The position numbers and the translations under genes are program-made. Below, piece after piece: positions 1-14,700 of a stretch of 64,000 nucleotides of DNA. This DNA is from Elysia chlorotica (Eukaryota > Mollusca > Gastropoda > Plakobranchidae). The first letter of the stretch is position 1. Each line of letters begins with the position of its first letter. The stretch is taken from positions 457,762 to 521,761 of the forward strand of contig RQTK01000024.1 in NCBI GenBank assembly GCA_003991915.1. The letters are read 5' to 3'. A model generated the notes under the pieces. The model was not told the origin of the DNA. It was given only the letters and a program-made list of their open reading frames with translations, and ran no database searches.

Positions 1-112
1 TGGATCCAGCTGATCTATAGGTCTATCTAGACCTAATTCCTAGGATCTAGTTTTTTTCCAGTCTGACCAAAGAATTTTGTTTTGGCAGAACTACAAGACC
101 CTAGATGTAATT

Positions 113-2768
113 TTAGAAGCCAGACTTTTGACTCATAAATTAATGTTTGGGCTTTTTGTTTTTATTTACAGATCCTGATTCCACAAAATGTTGAAGTTTT
201 TCAAAAGGCACCCTCCAAAAGAGGGTGAAGAAAGGGAACGTCTGAAAAAAGAGCTTTTCAAATTTCAAAAGGTAAGGATGTAGCTTGCAAGCTGTTAGAA
301 TTATGTAATTTCACACCAATGTCCCAATCTGCAAGTAAACTCAGTTGGTCAAACAACTCCATGCTTGCTGTGATATCTTTCATGTATCATCAGAGAATAC
401 AAAGTGATTCAATTTGTTAAAAAATTACACGCATATGCCATATGATGTATATCTTGTCCATACTTCATATATCAGATACTTCGAGAGACATTCAGGTAAA
501 ATATTACATCTAATCTTCTTTGGCAATGTGTTTTTGTGTTTCCTATATCTTTCAATATATATTAAAGTTTTTTCTTTTGACAACTTTTCAACAGTGTGTT
601 GAACATGGATTTCCCACAAAGCCAAGTGCCATGGCATACGATTCAAAACTGCAGCTTTTGGCAATTGGAACAAAGTCTGGAGTTATCAGAATGTATCCTT
701 TGTACAACTTAAAATTGTAACTGTATCAGATTTCTTTTTTTATTTTTTATTTTTTATTGTAGAAACGTTGATAATAATCATTTTTAATGTGCTTTATTCT
801 TATTAAATGGGGTTAAATACGATGTATTTTTTTAAATTGATGCATTAAAAATTCTTATAGTTTCTACGGCAAGTAATTTTCTTTAATTTTGATTTTTGTA
901 GCAATCTCATTAAACTGTTAAATTGGATAAGAGGCTAGAGCTTTTTGGACTATGTAATTTAAATGGTTAACAGTTTGTGTGTGTTTCTGTGATGTCATAT
1001 AAAAAAATTGTTTTACGGAGATCCAGTTTTTATTTTTTGATGTATAGTTTGCCTTTAGCATGAGGAAAGCCTTAACTCAACAACAGTTTTGGCACCCCTG
1101 GATTTGAAGTGTCCGCTACTCATGAGGGAGATGTCTCTGTCACAAGCATTTTCTTCATTCCTGAAGAGGTAGGTCTTCAAAGTGGTCAGCTATTTTGGCA
1201 CAGAATATTGATCTCACTAGACTCAGAAAAAAAAAAATTTTTTTTAAGAAAACTGAAAGTTAATTCCTAGAAATATTTTCTAAAATTCTCTCTCAATTAC
1301 TCTGCTCTTTGCAATTCTTTAAAAAACTTTGATTTAAAATAAGCTGGATTGATATGGGTTTCAAAGTTGCTGAGACAGTATATTTTTAGATTATCCCATT
1401 AGAAGCCAGACTTTTGACTCATAAATTAATGTTTGGGCTTTTTGTTTTTATTTACAGATCCTGATTCCACAAAATGTTGAAGTTTTTCAAAAGACACCCT
1501 CCAAAAGAGGGTGAAGAAAGGGAACGTCTGAAAAAAGAGCTTTTCAAATTTCAAAAGGTAAGGATGTAGCTTGCAAGCTGTTAGAATTATATGTATTTCA
1601 CACCAATGTCCCAATCTGCAAGTAAAATCAGTTGGCCAAACAACTCCATGCTTGCTGTGATATCTTTTATGTATCATCAGAGAATACAAAGTGATTCAAT
1701 TTGTTAAAAAATTACACACATGTGTCATATGATGTATATCTTGTCCATTATCACTATATCAGATACTTCGAGAGACATCCAGGTAAAATATTACATCTAA
1801 TCAGACAAATGCACCATGATGATCTTGAAATAAGTAGACAATGTTGACTAGTGACTAGTGCAAACAATCTTTCAATGTTTAATTCATATTTCATTTCTCT
1901 CTGGCAATGTGTTTTTGTGTTTCCTATATCTTTCAATATATATTAAAGTCTTTTCTTTTGACAACTTTTCAACAGTGTGTTGAGCATGGATTTCCCACAA
2001 AGCCAAGTGCCATGGCATACGATTCAAAACTGCAGCTTTTGGCAATTGGAACAAAGTCTGGAGTTATCAGAATGTATCCTTTGTACAACTTAAAATTGTA
2101 TCTCTTATCAGATTTAATTTTTTTTTTCAATAGTAGAAACGTTGATAATAAGCATTTTAATGTGCTTTATGCCTTTTAAATGGGGTTAAATACATGTATT
2201 TTTCAAATTGATGCATTAAAAATTCTTATAGCTTCTACAGCAAATAGTTTTCTTTAATTTTGCTCTTTGTAGCAATCTTATCAAACTGTTAAATTGGATA
2301 AGAGGCTAGAGCTTTTTGGACTATGTAATTTAAATGGTTAACAATTTTGTGTGTGTTTCTGTGATGTCATTTAAAACAAATTGAGATCCAGTTTTTATTT
2401 TTTTATGTATAGTTTGCCTTTAGCATGAGGAAAGCCTTAACTCAAAAACAGTTTTGGCACCCCTGGATTTGAAGTGTCTGCTACTCATGAGGGAGATGTC
2501 TCTGTCACAAGCATTTTCTTCATTCCTGAAGAGGTAGGTCTGCAAAGTCGTCAGCTATTTTGGCACAGAATATTGATCTTACTAGACTTGGAAAAAAAAA
2601 AATTTTTTTTCAAGAAAGACATTCACTAAAACTGAAAGTTATTTCCTAGAAATATTTTCTAAAATTCTCTCTCAATTACTCTGCTCTTTACAATTCTTTA
2701 AAACACTTTGATTTAAAATGAGCTGGATTGATATGGGTTCCAAAGTTGCTGAGAGAGTATATTTTCAG
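113..2768 (+). repeat. Tandem duplication of about 1.3 kb at the 5' end of lgl
   Basis: Two direct copies abut: unit A about 113-1395 and unit B about 1399-2768. Similarity starts at a shared ttagaagc and ends just after a shared gctgagagag-type stretch. Unit B then runs into a C tract at 2770-2780. Exons are nearly identical, while introns differ by substitutions and small indels. Unit B also carries about 95 bases at 1801-1898 that unit A lacks. This level of difference is compatible with two alleles joined in tandem or with a young duplication. Confidence 0.9.
188..1168 (+). CDS. lgl: Lgl coding exons 1-3, tandem copy A
   Basis: This is a second complete set of the first three Lgl coding exons: 188-271, 595-692 and 1087-1168. 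It encodes the same 88 residues as copy B at 1474-2533. I see three coding differences and all are synonymous: an Arg codon AGG/AGA, a Glu codon GAA/GAG and a Ser codon TCC/TCT. Each exon keeps its acceptor and donor. The acceptor at 170-171 means that an upstream 5' UTR exon is expected outside the window. Exon 3 ends in phase 0 and exon 1B starts 16 nt upstream of its ATG. Splicing 3A to 1B therefore shifts the frame and soon meets a stop; a transcript must use one set only, or join 3A to 2B, which is in phase. The copy may be an alternative first-exon set, or a haplotype duplicated by the assembler. Confidence 0.85.
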
Positions 2769-5700
2769 ACCCCCCCCCCCAATTGCATGATTTGATGGTT
2801 TGCCATGACAGGATAAAATATAATCCTTAAAAAGCAGAATCATGACAGTGAAGCTTAAACAGTATAAATTTCAGATGATTTATAAACATTTTATGTTCAA
2901 GTTTCCCAAATTTCCTCTTTTATGTTTTGTTCCTTTATTTTCTTCAAACAGGGTCGTTTGATTACTGCCTGTAGCGACAGTTCTTTACATCTTTGGGAAA
3001 TAAACAACAGAGATGGCTCTAGCGTTTTGGAAGAAAAAGAGATGGATTCCGGAGAGGCCCTGTACGTTCTTTACAGTAACATTTTTTTGCTGTTTCATCT
3101 GCTTAACCGTATTTCTTTCTTTTTCTAAATCATTGTTTTATCCAGATCACTGCAGAGGCAATTTAGCCTCTTTGCCACCTCAGTTATATAATGTGCTTTT
3201 TCAACTTTAAAAGATAAAATAAAGATTTAGAGTATTTCAGAAATGAGATAAACGTTATTATGAATTAATATAAAGGAGGTGACCATTTGAGCCTGGGGAC
3301 TATTGGGAGGGGATGTGTTATCACTTGAATTGCGACATATGATTTGAATCAGGCTGGGAAAATTTTTAATTTTCTTAGTAAAGTCTACCCTGTTTTAGCT
3401 AAAAATGAGCTGTGATACACTCTTGGGTAGGTACTGATTTGTTTTACCACATGTTACAAATAACTAAATTTTTAAGATCGAAACTTAATGTTCTTGAAAT
3501 AGATTATACAAATAATTATAGTTAATTTAATTCAATCCTCACAACTGATTGATTTTGTTGCTTTTGTCTTACCACAGGAAAGTGAAGAGCATGTCCACCT
3601 GCAGCATGAGCTCTGACTTCTCTTCATTGTTTGTTGGGACGGAAAGTGGAAATGTTCATGTTATTGATGTGAAGACATTGACAGAGACACATGTCATCAA
3701 CATGGACACAATAATTCAAAAGTAAAGTTTGAACATTTTAGTTATGAATTGTGGGTTTATTTCTCCACTTTTTAGTTTTAACCTTAACTCTTTCAGTAAC
3801 TTGGCATTTTTCATCACTGGAACTTGGCATTTTTCACCACTGGAACTTTGCATAATGAAAAGCAACTCAGAATCTGCTTCATACGTTTTATAACAGACTC
3901 TCACAGCTTCCATTTATTATAAACTCCCTACAATATATATATACATAGAGTTGAAAGTAATTGAATGTAGTTTCAAAATATGCATATATATTAAAAGGTT
4001 GTGAGCAGCATGCGTTTATACAAGCTTAAAAGGAGACAGCTCTTAAAAGCGCTTTTGCATTTTTTACATCAATTTTCCCTTATCCCCGAAAAGCGCCCGC
4101 ACAGACAAATTTGGAGAGGATACACCAAACAATTTTCGAGTTATGGCAAGAAATGTGTCCACAATCGATCAAACATTTTCTAGTGAATAGTAAAATGCCA
4201 CAGATGTGATCAAAGTTATTCCGGTCTCGTAAAACGCTCTGACTGTATACTGTCAGTCTGCCACTGCGAAGTCAAGATCATCTGCTTTCGGGATTTGAGC
4301 CTTTCTTGGGTGTTAAATGATGTGTTATTGTTGTGACGTCTAGCTGTATGGTTGACATAAGATACAAGCAAGTCTGTTTTCGTTGACATAAGATACGAAC
4401 AAGTCTGTTTACAAGACACTAGAGGCTGCTTGTTTGTCTTTTATAAAATCAACAAAAATATAAGTATGCACCAGCTCTAGTTAGAAAAGAGGTTAAAATC
4501 GTCACGGTTTGGTTGGCAGGCTCAGTGCACTTGATACATCAGATATTTTGTTCACTAACTAGACCTAAAGTTCTGAGAAGGTAATTCAGGCTTCATAAAA
4601 TCAATCCACAGTTACTGAAAGTGTTAAAAGGGAAAAAGTTTAAAATCATTCTCCTTTCATCAAGTTTATGTCACTACACATGTCAGACCAAGGATCTTTA
4701 AAATTTTACATACTGTATTAGGAGCTTAATATTGAAACAATCATTTTGCTTAATACATGGCATTCTCAAGAGTATCTTTCCACATCTTGGATAATTTCAT
4801 ACATCATTGTAGCTTTTAGTTTTACCATCTGAAAATAGTAAAAAAAGAAAAAAGCGACTGGCTTGAAGCTGATGCTAGACATTTTATTTCTCGTATAATT
4901 GGTTTTTATTCCCACTTATCTCCCTCCAAATAATTCTATCAAATTTTTTTTTCCAGTGTTCCTGAAGATTTTAAAGTAAGCCCAGGAGCAGTGGAAGCTA
5001 CAGCCAGCAATCCAGTCAACTCTGACAAGGTAGATTGGCATTAATACTGTAGCTTCTCTGTTTAGCTTCAAACTTTAAATATCTAAGATTTATTGTATGA
5101 CTAGTGGAGATACCCATGGAGTTGGTAGAGAACAGGTAATCACATCTCTTCCCTTATTGTGTGTCAGCCTGACTCCTTAAAGGGGCTGCTAGGCGAAGGC
5201 TTGGTAATTTTGTGTTTTAATGATTGTTCTTATCCGCACTTCAGAAAAAAGTAAGGTCCCGCCCATTTTTCAGCATTCTGCAGGGAACTAATCGATCACT
5301 ATCTTTGGTGGTCACGTCTGGCAGTAAAAATTTTGTTTGTTTTCGAGCCAGATTTGTAAGATTGGCTAAAAAGATCATGGAGCTTTTTTTGGCAGTTTCA
5401 AATACCTGACATTTTTTTTTCCTGTGAGCAATTTTACTCTTATTATTTTTCAGGTACTCATTGGCTTCAATAGAGGATTGATTGTACTATGGAACACCAA
5501 AGATGGTGCGGCTGAAGCAACTTTCAATGCCACACAGGTAAAAAAAAATTTAATGTTATATGTATTTATTTTGCTTCTTTGTGTTTTGTAGAATTTAACA
5601 CTATTTAAAATTTAAAAAATTACCACACAATCAAGAATTGAATTTGTAAACCACAATAAATGCCTCTATATATTTCTTTCATTTAACTTTCCATCCCTGC

Positions 5701-8700
5701 AGCAACTTGAATACCTGACATGGAGCCGAAATGGGGAAGAGTTCATCAGTGCTCATAATGATGGCAGCTATATCACTTGGGAGGCTAAAAATTCCGCAGA
5801 GCCTAAAGAACAAGCATTGACTCCTTATGGTGAGTCATTATCTTTAAAGTTGTCTGTCACTAGTGACTGTATTGAATAACCTTGAATTTGTCCTGTCTTC
5901 TACTTTCATAAAGTCAGTTTAAGTCAGACATGGTTTCCCTTTTTCAATTAAACATATAAGCCCAGCAATATAAATATACGTGTAATAATAAATTATAATT
6001 TGCATTTAGATGACCTAATGTTTCATAAAGTTCGGACAGCAAAGTAATCGCTGCACAAAAAATGTCGTGTATTTATATAACTCACCTATGTTTACATTTC
6101 TTGATAAAAATACAAAGTGGTAATGAAACCATAGTAATGATTCGATCATCTGTCTTCAAAGCAGTTCCTTGTTTCATTAGTATGCCTTGTGGATTGCACA
6201 AGTTTTCATATTGGTATTTGATTATTTCATGTGTCACTATCAGTGGCTTAAGACTTGTTAACACTTTTTAACTTGTAAGTATTTTTTCACATTGTTCACA
6301 TTCTTTTCCTAAACTCAGGTCCATTCCCTTGCAAGGCTGTCAACAAACTCTTGTGGAAGATGACCAAAAAGTAAGGACCTTTTTCATAAGTTGCAACAAA
6401 AAGAACATTGGTTATATAGGTGTTTTTTTTGGTTATTTCAAGACTATAACCTTAATGAGTTTTTAAAAAATGCTGACATATAGCGTCTTTCCTTTTTAGT
6501 GAGCCAATGGTTGTGTTTTCTGGAGGAATGCCCCGCGCTAGCTATGGTGATCGTCACACTGTGAGCATAATGCAAGGAGGAGACAACCACGTTGTGGCAG
6601 ACCTTACATCTCGAGTTGTGGATTTCATTATCATCTCAAGGGCAGACGAGAAAGATGCTATTGAGACAGGTTTGCACGTTTGAATTTTTGGCAAATTTTT
6701 TTGTCAGCAAGTATATTGTTTTAAGCAAATACAATACACCACTAAATATTTAGACTACTTTAGAAAAGAGATACTGCATTACACTACTGACTGAGGTGAC
6801 AAATTTATGTCTAGATGCTGTTGCTCATGCATTCAGTACAGTTTTATACACATTCCAAACATTTGAAGGGCTGGGAGCTTTTTAAGTTTGAAATATCTTT
6901 GTGTAAGCTGTCTTAATCCCCTGAACCCATCTTACAACAAATATGAATATGTATGAACTGTTTGCTGACATTGCTGATTATTTTATCCTACCTGTAGAAG
7001 TGTAAATAATAGCTATATAATTGTGAGGATTGGCTTATACATCAGGCTTCATAAAATCAATCCACAGATCGCGACGATCCTAGAGCCCTGGTGATTCTTG
7101 CTGAGGAAGAGCTGGTTGTTTTGGATCTCGAGAGTGAAGGCTGGCCCGCAATCTGCCTGCCGTACCTGAACAGCGTGCATTCCTCTGCCATCACCTGCGC
7201 CCAGCACATCAGCAATGTCCCAGAGAGCCTTTGGCAGAAAATTACAGATGCTGGCGAGAACCAGAATAAGAATTTCTCAAAAGCAGTGAGTGCAGGCAAA
7301 GCCTATGTTAGTGCGAAATGCCAGATAATGAATGACTGCTGTTTAAGTTTTTTTTTTTTTTCTTTTCATAAACTTGAGAGACAATGGGATATTAAGAATA
7401 GTTGGTTGTGGGAATGAGTTCTTATCCTTAACTGATTCTCTATTGTGTATTTCTACATACAGATATAGAAATTTAGGTGTTAGGTATGTATTATTATCTT
7501 GTCTTTTTATTTCTTTTGCATACCAAAATGGAAATGCGGAGCTCTGTCAAGTAATAAGATACACAATTAGTTTAAGAGTTCATACATTTTATTTGCTGTT
7601 ACATTAATGTATACTGTAATTGGAATTATTTTTTTTTACTTTCAGGAATGGCCAATTAATGGAGGCCGCAACCTGTCATCACCTCCTGTCACTAAAGATT
7701 TACTTCTCACAGGGTGAGTTCAGCGAGAAATAATGGTGTTACCCAAGGGAAAAAAAGTACCCTGCCAGGGAAATGTGATTGCATTAACGTTAATAGTAAT
7801 TTCATAAAGTTAGAAGTATTAAACGAAGTTTTTTTGATGAAATTTTTTGAAAAGAGAAGTTTGATGGCTTTATAACGTTTCTACAAATATTTGAAAGAAA
7901 TTTCTGTATTTCATTTTCAGCCACGAGGATGGTACAGTTCGATTCTGGGATGCCAGCACATCCAGCCTGCGTCTCATGTACAAGCTCAGCACTTGCCCAG
8001 TGTTTGGAATCCGAGACACCACATTGGATACTCAGTCCCCAGACGAGGAAGAGTGGCCACCTTTCAGAAAGGTATTTTTCGTTCCTCTTGATGGTCATAT
8101 GTTTCCATCGCAGACGATTTTTGGTTTGATCTTTTTTTTTATTGTTGTTTTTTACTTGAAAATAGCATGTTGTGATAATAAATATTGAAAATGTATCTGC
8201 CTTTCCACAAGAAATATACCTGACTCTACATTTATTAGAAATAATGTTGATACCTAAAACAAGCTTTGACAGGAGCTGGTTTTCTTCCGTCTAATTTGTG
8301 TTTTGTTTCAGTGAAAGATGGTGAAAATGTAATGAAACATAAATTAAGAAAGCCATCATATCTTAAATTAAAAAATGAACCCTTTTAATGCCTGGTTCAT
8401 CAAGTGTTTCTTTTAAGATTCTAAAGGTTCAAAGCAAATTTGATTACTATATCTGGATATTGGGACAGAGCTCCTAGCTCTTTTGTAAAGTAGTAATTGG
8501 CACAAATCAATCATCTGTCAAATACATTCTTAACCTCCTGAGTACATATTATTTTATTGATTTTCCTTTTCTTCTGTGTAGGTTGGAACCTTTGATCCTT
8601 TCAGTGATGATCCCCGTTTGGCTATTCAAAAGTTGGCATTGTGTGCTCTAAGTGAGACCTTGGTGGCAGCTGGCTCAGCAGGACAGGTTCTCATTTTTAA

Positions 8701-11700
8701 CATGGAGAGACAGGAACGCGAGCAAGATCTAAAGGTAATGTTCTTGTACTGGTTGATAATTTATTTTATAGACCAACAATGATTTCATTTAAAAATAATA
8801 GATAAATTAGTTTTACTGGGAGTAAACCACAGATATAATAACTTTTGACCAATTGATTTACTTTACATCCTTTGAGGTATCAGTTGTCAATTTTGAAGAA
8901 AAAAAATGTTATACAGAATTTCTTTAGTGTTCCTGTAAGGTTTATATTTTTAACCAGTAATTTTGATGTTATTGATTTTTTTTCATTTTAGGAAGTAAAA
9001 GTGAATGTTATGGCTGACCACGAAGGCTTTGTGTGGAAGGGTCATGAGGCTTTGTCCTGTAAGATTGATGGCCTGAAGCACGCCGCAGGCTTCCAGCCGA
9101 CCTGCATCATGCAACTAAACCCCCCAGCAGCCTGCACCGCTCTTGCTCTGCACTCAGAATGGCAGCTGTACGTTTTCAGCCTTTTTTTTTTTTTAACTTT
9201 ATTTTAAAGAGTAGTGTGCTGTGTATTAAATTATAGAGTATAAATTTGTCCTCTGTGTGATCTTGTTAACTGGATTTAATGTAAAATAACACGTGATGAC
9301 TACCAATATTGCCTAGATCATATAGGTAATGTTTTGTTTTTTGTTTGTTTGTTGGTTTTTTTTTGGTTGAAAAAAAAAATTAACTCATTCTCATGCATTA
9401 TTACTTTTCTCTGATCCTAGTGTTGTATGCGTTTTTACTTCTCTTTGATCTTACAGTGTTGCTGCTGGCACTGGGCAAGGCTTTGCTCTGTTGGACTACG
9501 CACAGAAAAAAGAAGTTGCAACCAGATGTACATTGAATCCTAATGGTAACTTTACAGTTGTGTTTTGTTTTCCTCTGCATTCTATTTTCAAATTTTGTTT
9601 AGCCCTCTGAGTTCATAAAGTTGACAATCCATAAATCCGTTGATAGGTAAACTTGCATGTAACTTTCTAGTGATGGTATGATTGTATGGATTTAATAGAA
9701 TATAGAGCTTCAAGGTTGAAAGAGAAAAAAATCACAGCAAAATAAATCTGTGATGGTGGCATAATTGCAAACGAACAAAATATCAAAGAAAAATGATCAC
9801 ATATTTTGTTGTTATAAATTTAGTACTCATGTTTAGCACAAAAAAGTTCTAAAGACACTTCAACTATGGCTGCAGACTATATTTTAATGAAATTGAACTT
9901 TTTTCTAACTCTCTTTTAGACAGTGTGAAAGTCACTTCCTTTATTTAAATAGTTTTTAACCACTGCAAAATATGTGCTACTTTAAAGCGTGAACCAAAAT
10001 TTGATTCTTTGTGCTTTCAGATCTCACAGGTACATCAGACTCTGCCATGTCTCGCAGAAAATCTCTGAAGAAATCCCTACGTGAATCATTTAGACGGCTA
10101 CGCAGGAGGAGGTCTGAGAAGAGGCCAAAAGAGGAGAAGCCCAAAAAGGATACAGAGAAAGCGTAAGTATATATCTGAACAATTGCAATCTTTCACTAAC
10201 ATGGCCCACACAGTTAGATTTTGAATTAAATGAAAGAAAACCGACTGGTTTGATAGTGAAGTATGTTATCTCATTGAATCTTCGATACAAACATATAATC
10301 CAAAGCTATTCAACAATGGGATATATTTTAGGTGCTATAGTTAAAGTAACATCCATCACATGTTGAACAAAAATTTCTGGGTTTAGTTTTTATTCTCATT
10401 GAAAATGTCTAATGTGTTACATTGTAACTTGTCTGAGTGATCTATAAAAAATAAATTCAATAGTGCTCTAAAAACAGTGTTACCGTACGCACCAAAAATG
10501 TTGCGATTATTTGACAATAGAGATTATTATTATTATTATTGTCATGTTGAACCCTTCGCCTGATTTCCATTTGTTTTTCTGATTCAGTGAGCCCGGCAAC
10601 ATTGAGGAGACCCCAGCAGCAGCAGCAGCAACTTCCGAGGGAGGAGCTGCAGCAGCCGCAGCCAGCCCTGCCCCAGCAGAAACACCTGCGTCAGGAGGCA
10701 GTGGAGACTGCAAGCCTGAGGAAAGACAGGTAGAGGCTCGCAGCGCAGATGACAGTCTGGCCTCCATGGTGCGCTCGCTCTACTTTGCAGACACTTTCAT
10801 TGTGAATGGTAGGTGGCTTAGCAGAGGATTATTCACTTTTGTTGTGATTTGTATGTGATTTAGTGCTTTTAAACACTTTTGTCCATTGTATGTGATTTAG
10901 CACAATTTGGTACTTTTATTGTTAACTGTAAGTAATTTAACAGGGTTTGATTCACTTTTATTTGCTAACTGTAGGTGATTTCACAAAATAAGGTTTTCTG
11001 GATTTGCACAATGTACATAAAACATGAGATATTCATGTGAAAAAAGTGCGAGTCCCAAGTTTTGTTTGTAAGGTTCTAATAAAGTTGATGCCAAAATGAA
11101 TTTAAACCCCATTCAATCTGAGACCCTTTTTGACAGCTGGCTTTGACAGACATTTTGAGATTGAGATTATGAAAGGTTTTGTTTTAGGATTTGTCATACT
11201 CAAGGCGCCATTGACCTCCTTGGTTTGTTTGGTTTTGTTTTTCTTGAAGGAGCTTCCCACAGTCCGTCTTTGTGGGTCGGGACCAATGGCGGCCACATCT
11301 TTGTGTACAGCCTGCAGGTACCGGCGTCTGACAAGCGCACCAGTGACTATGTATCGTGTCTGTTGGCCAAGGAGATTCGCCTGAAGCACCACGCTCCGGT
11401 CCTGAGCATGGCCATAGTTGACTGCAAGAACAACGTCTTGCCTGACGCATTCGAGGTGATCAATGAGCGAGCAAAGGCACCCGACATGGAAGGCCAGCAC
11501 TCCATCATCATCTGCAGTGAGGAGCAGTTGAAGGTGGGTGCTTAATTCATAGTTTGAAAAGATTTTATATAGAGTGGCCTGCAACAGACTGCCTCTTCAT
11601 TGAGGAGGCAAAATTGAATAGATTTGGGCGAACTGAAATTGAATGCAGTAGAAAAAGAGAAGCTTTATATTTTTAATGCCTCTTTCTTAAAACCATACTC

Positions 11701-14700
11701 ATGACCAACTTCGAGGGAGTAATAGTTCGACTTTGAGAAATCAATTTCAAATATCTGTAATAGTATGATTTTGAAAGTAAGATCACAGATCTTAAAACAC
11801 TACACTCAGCTTACAGTCAAGATCAATTAACCTCTTCATGACCTATATGACGTACTAGGTAGGGCATAGATTGCTCTAAAAAACAGACTGCCTCGGAGCG
11901 GATCAATGGTCTACAGCTCAGACCTGTGAGCCAGTGGCACTTTCTCAGTGTTATTGAAGATACTAAGTAAAACCATAAATATGAAACTATGGCTGCTTGG
12001 CACTGAATGATTCAATAGGCTTATTTCTGCAGCTTCATTTTAGCCTTCTATATACAGTGTTTGAAGCAAGATTTTCTCCAACTTTTTTGTTGGTTCTTAT
12101 ATAAACAAGATGTTCGATAGCCATCATCTGCCTAGAAGAATGTCAGCTACACAGACATAGAATTTGTAAATAGAGTAATAGAAGATTCTAACAAAGAAAG
12201 ATGAATACAACATTCACTTGAGCAGCGAGACTTTTATCTCTTTTTTTTTCACACGACACATAATTACATTCATATAGAAAAAATAATAGATTGACAATCT
12301 TCAGTATCCCTGAAACTAAGACACAACTACTTTGTTCTGGGGGTGTGTTGTGGGTCTGAAGTGCAAGTGTTTTGTCACCTTGGGACTGAATCAGTAAATT
12401 TATGCTTGTATTATTTCTCCTCTTCAGGCTTTCACATTGCCAGCCCTGAAACCCAGGTGGAAGAACAAGATTACAGCCATCGATGGAGCTCGGCTTAGAA
12501 AAATCCAATTTGTCAACTTCAGACGTGCCTGTGAGTACCATGCTTTTTTTTTTTAATTAATTTTTTAAATTTGATGTAAACATTTTCTTGGTGTTGGCAA
12601 ACTTTTCATGACTTGTTTAATTCATAATGCATGTACATAGTTAGACAACTGTAGAAGGTGATCTTAGGGACTTTTTCATAGATCATGAATATAAACTGGA
12701 AGCTCATTTTCATGTGGGTTTGATAATGATGCTGGATTTTTATCCTCTTCTACCTCAATATATGACTTATGTTAATATCCTTAAGAGGGTGTCATCCATT
12801 CCAGCTTTTTCCTTGTTTTCAGCTGACAACTACAATGAATTTGATATTGGCTGCCTGACAAACACAGGAGAGCTTAGAGTGTACTCGGTGTCAACCCTGA
12901 GGAGACAGCTAACCAGTTCAGCCCTGCGGAAAGAGGACATCAAGTATATACTCTTTAGACTTTAGTCACTTTGATCATTTTTTTTAAGCCTAAAGAGATT
13001 ACAATTTCCAAATTAGTAATTGACAATTTCTCATCAGACAAAATTAACACTGGCTGAGATCACGCTTAAACCTTTAAAAAAATTCAAGCCCACGCCCCTG
13101 GTACATGCGTGACACAGTCTCCATCCCAGTTAATTTTAACTAAGGAAAGTTTAATAAACTGCATTTAAATCCTCTTTCTCTCTCCAACTATATTTTTATC
13201 ATATCCATTTACCAGTGATAGTTTTCTGTGCATCCACAGAAATTCTTGTTTTTGCGTATTATAGGAGGAATTTCCTCCTTTTCATGGTATTTTCTGCCTT
13301 TTTACTCTTTACAGTTTCATTTTCAAATGAGATAATCCAAATGGTCAGTAAAAAAAAAGAAACTAGTGAAAGCAAAACTAAAAAAGAAAACTTAGAAAAG
13401 GTAGTCGCCCATTTGGCTAATTGAGATTCTAGTTTTTACTTCATGATTAGATCTAATCTAGATAGGCTCAAACTGATCGTTGATCGTGTTGAGGCCTTTC
13501 AAAGTTTTTCCAAAATTCATATCTTTTGAACCAACAAAGAAAGAATAAAAATTGTTGCCGATATGCAAACTTCTCTTTCACTGCTTACATGCTGCGGATG
13601 CAACTTTAGTGTCTTTAAATGGGTATTTTTAAAATGAAAAATAGCTATTTGGGTGGGCTGAGAAAAAATTTCCTCCTTTTTCACTTTTTGTCACCATCAT
13701 CACTGATTTACTTCTATAAATTATATTCTTCGCATTTTTCCCTCTCCTCTAGCGGCATTGCTTCATTTGTATTCACCAAAGAGGGTCAGGGCTTCTACCT
13801 GCAGTCACCGTCTGAGTTTGCCCGTGTGACTCTGTCTACCAGTGCCACGCTGGCCACACCCAAGTGTGAGCTCGAGCTGGCCGAGGGCTTGAGGCCGCCA
13901 CCTCCACAGCCAGAGGAGCCAGAACCCGCAGGTCAGTTCAGTATTATTCATGTTGATGATGTATCGAATAATAATTTGTTTGCCTTTCTTCAGTTCTTAA
14001 GCATAACTTGAGACGAATGAAATTAGATTAGATTACCGGAATGTCCCTTGGTATGAACTATGCTCTCTCTGGGTGGCAAGATAATTTTGTTGCTGATGCA
14101 TCTACAAGTTGAGGGTTCTAATCCCACAAATCACCAGCAATTTTGGTCATTTTCACTTAAAGCCTTTTTTTAACTACTGTGGAAAAAAAACCTTAAAAAC
14201 CCAGATCTACTCTGAGTACTCATGAATGAAACTAGTCTTACACTTTTTATTCCCATTGAGAGGCTGTCAACAAAGCCTCTCCTTTTGTTCTGTACTGTGC
14301 TAAGATCTTCTGCAGTTGTCTCTTATAAATAAAAGTCTTAAATTGTCTTCCTTAATGTTTAATGTTTTATAAATTACCTGTGAAAATGGTACAAAATTTA
14401 ATTTATATCGTCTGATGCAAAATGCTCCTACTAATTTGATTACTGTTGTTGTATTCTTGCTTGAACAGTTGATACACCAGCAGTTGAAGTCACACCTGCC
14501 TCAGAAACAGGTTCACAGGAACAAGAGCAAGACGGAACTGGGTAAATCTGAAATATTTATTATTAGCTTGGGAAAAGACTAGCATACACTACAAGGTGTT
14601 CAGGGGAAAGGAATTTTGGGATCAGGAAAGGGACTGCAAAGAAAATTCCTTTTGTAAGATCATAGAGGTGCCCAACCACCATTTTAGATTTTTCATTTTG

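Noticed and set aside
13215..13424. Open frame in lgl intron 21
   Set aside because: It is low in complexity and Lys/Phe-rich, has no splice support, and the flanking exons already join in phase.
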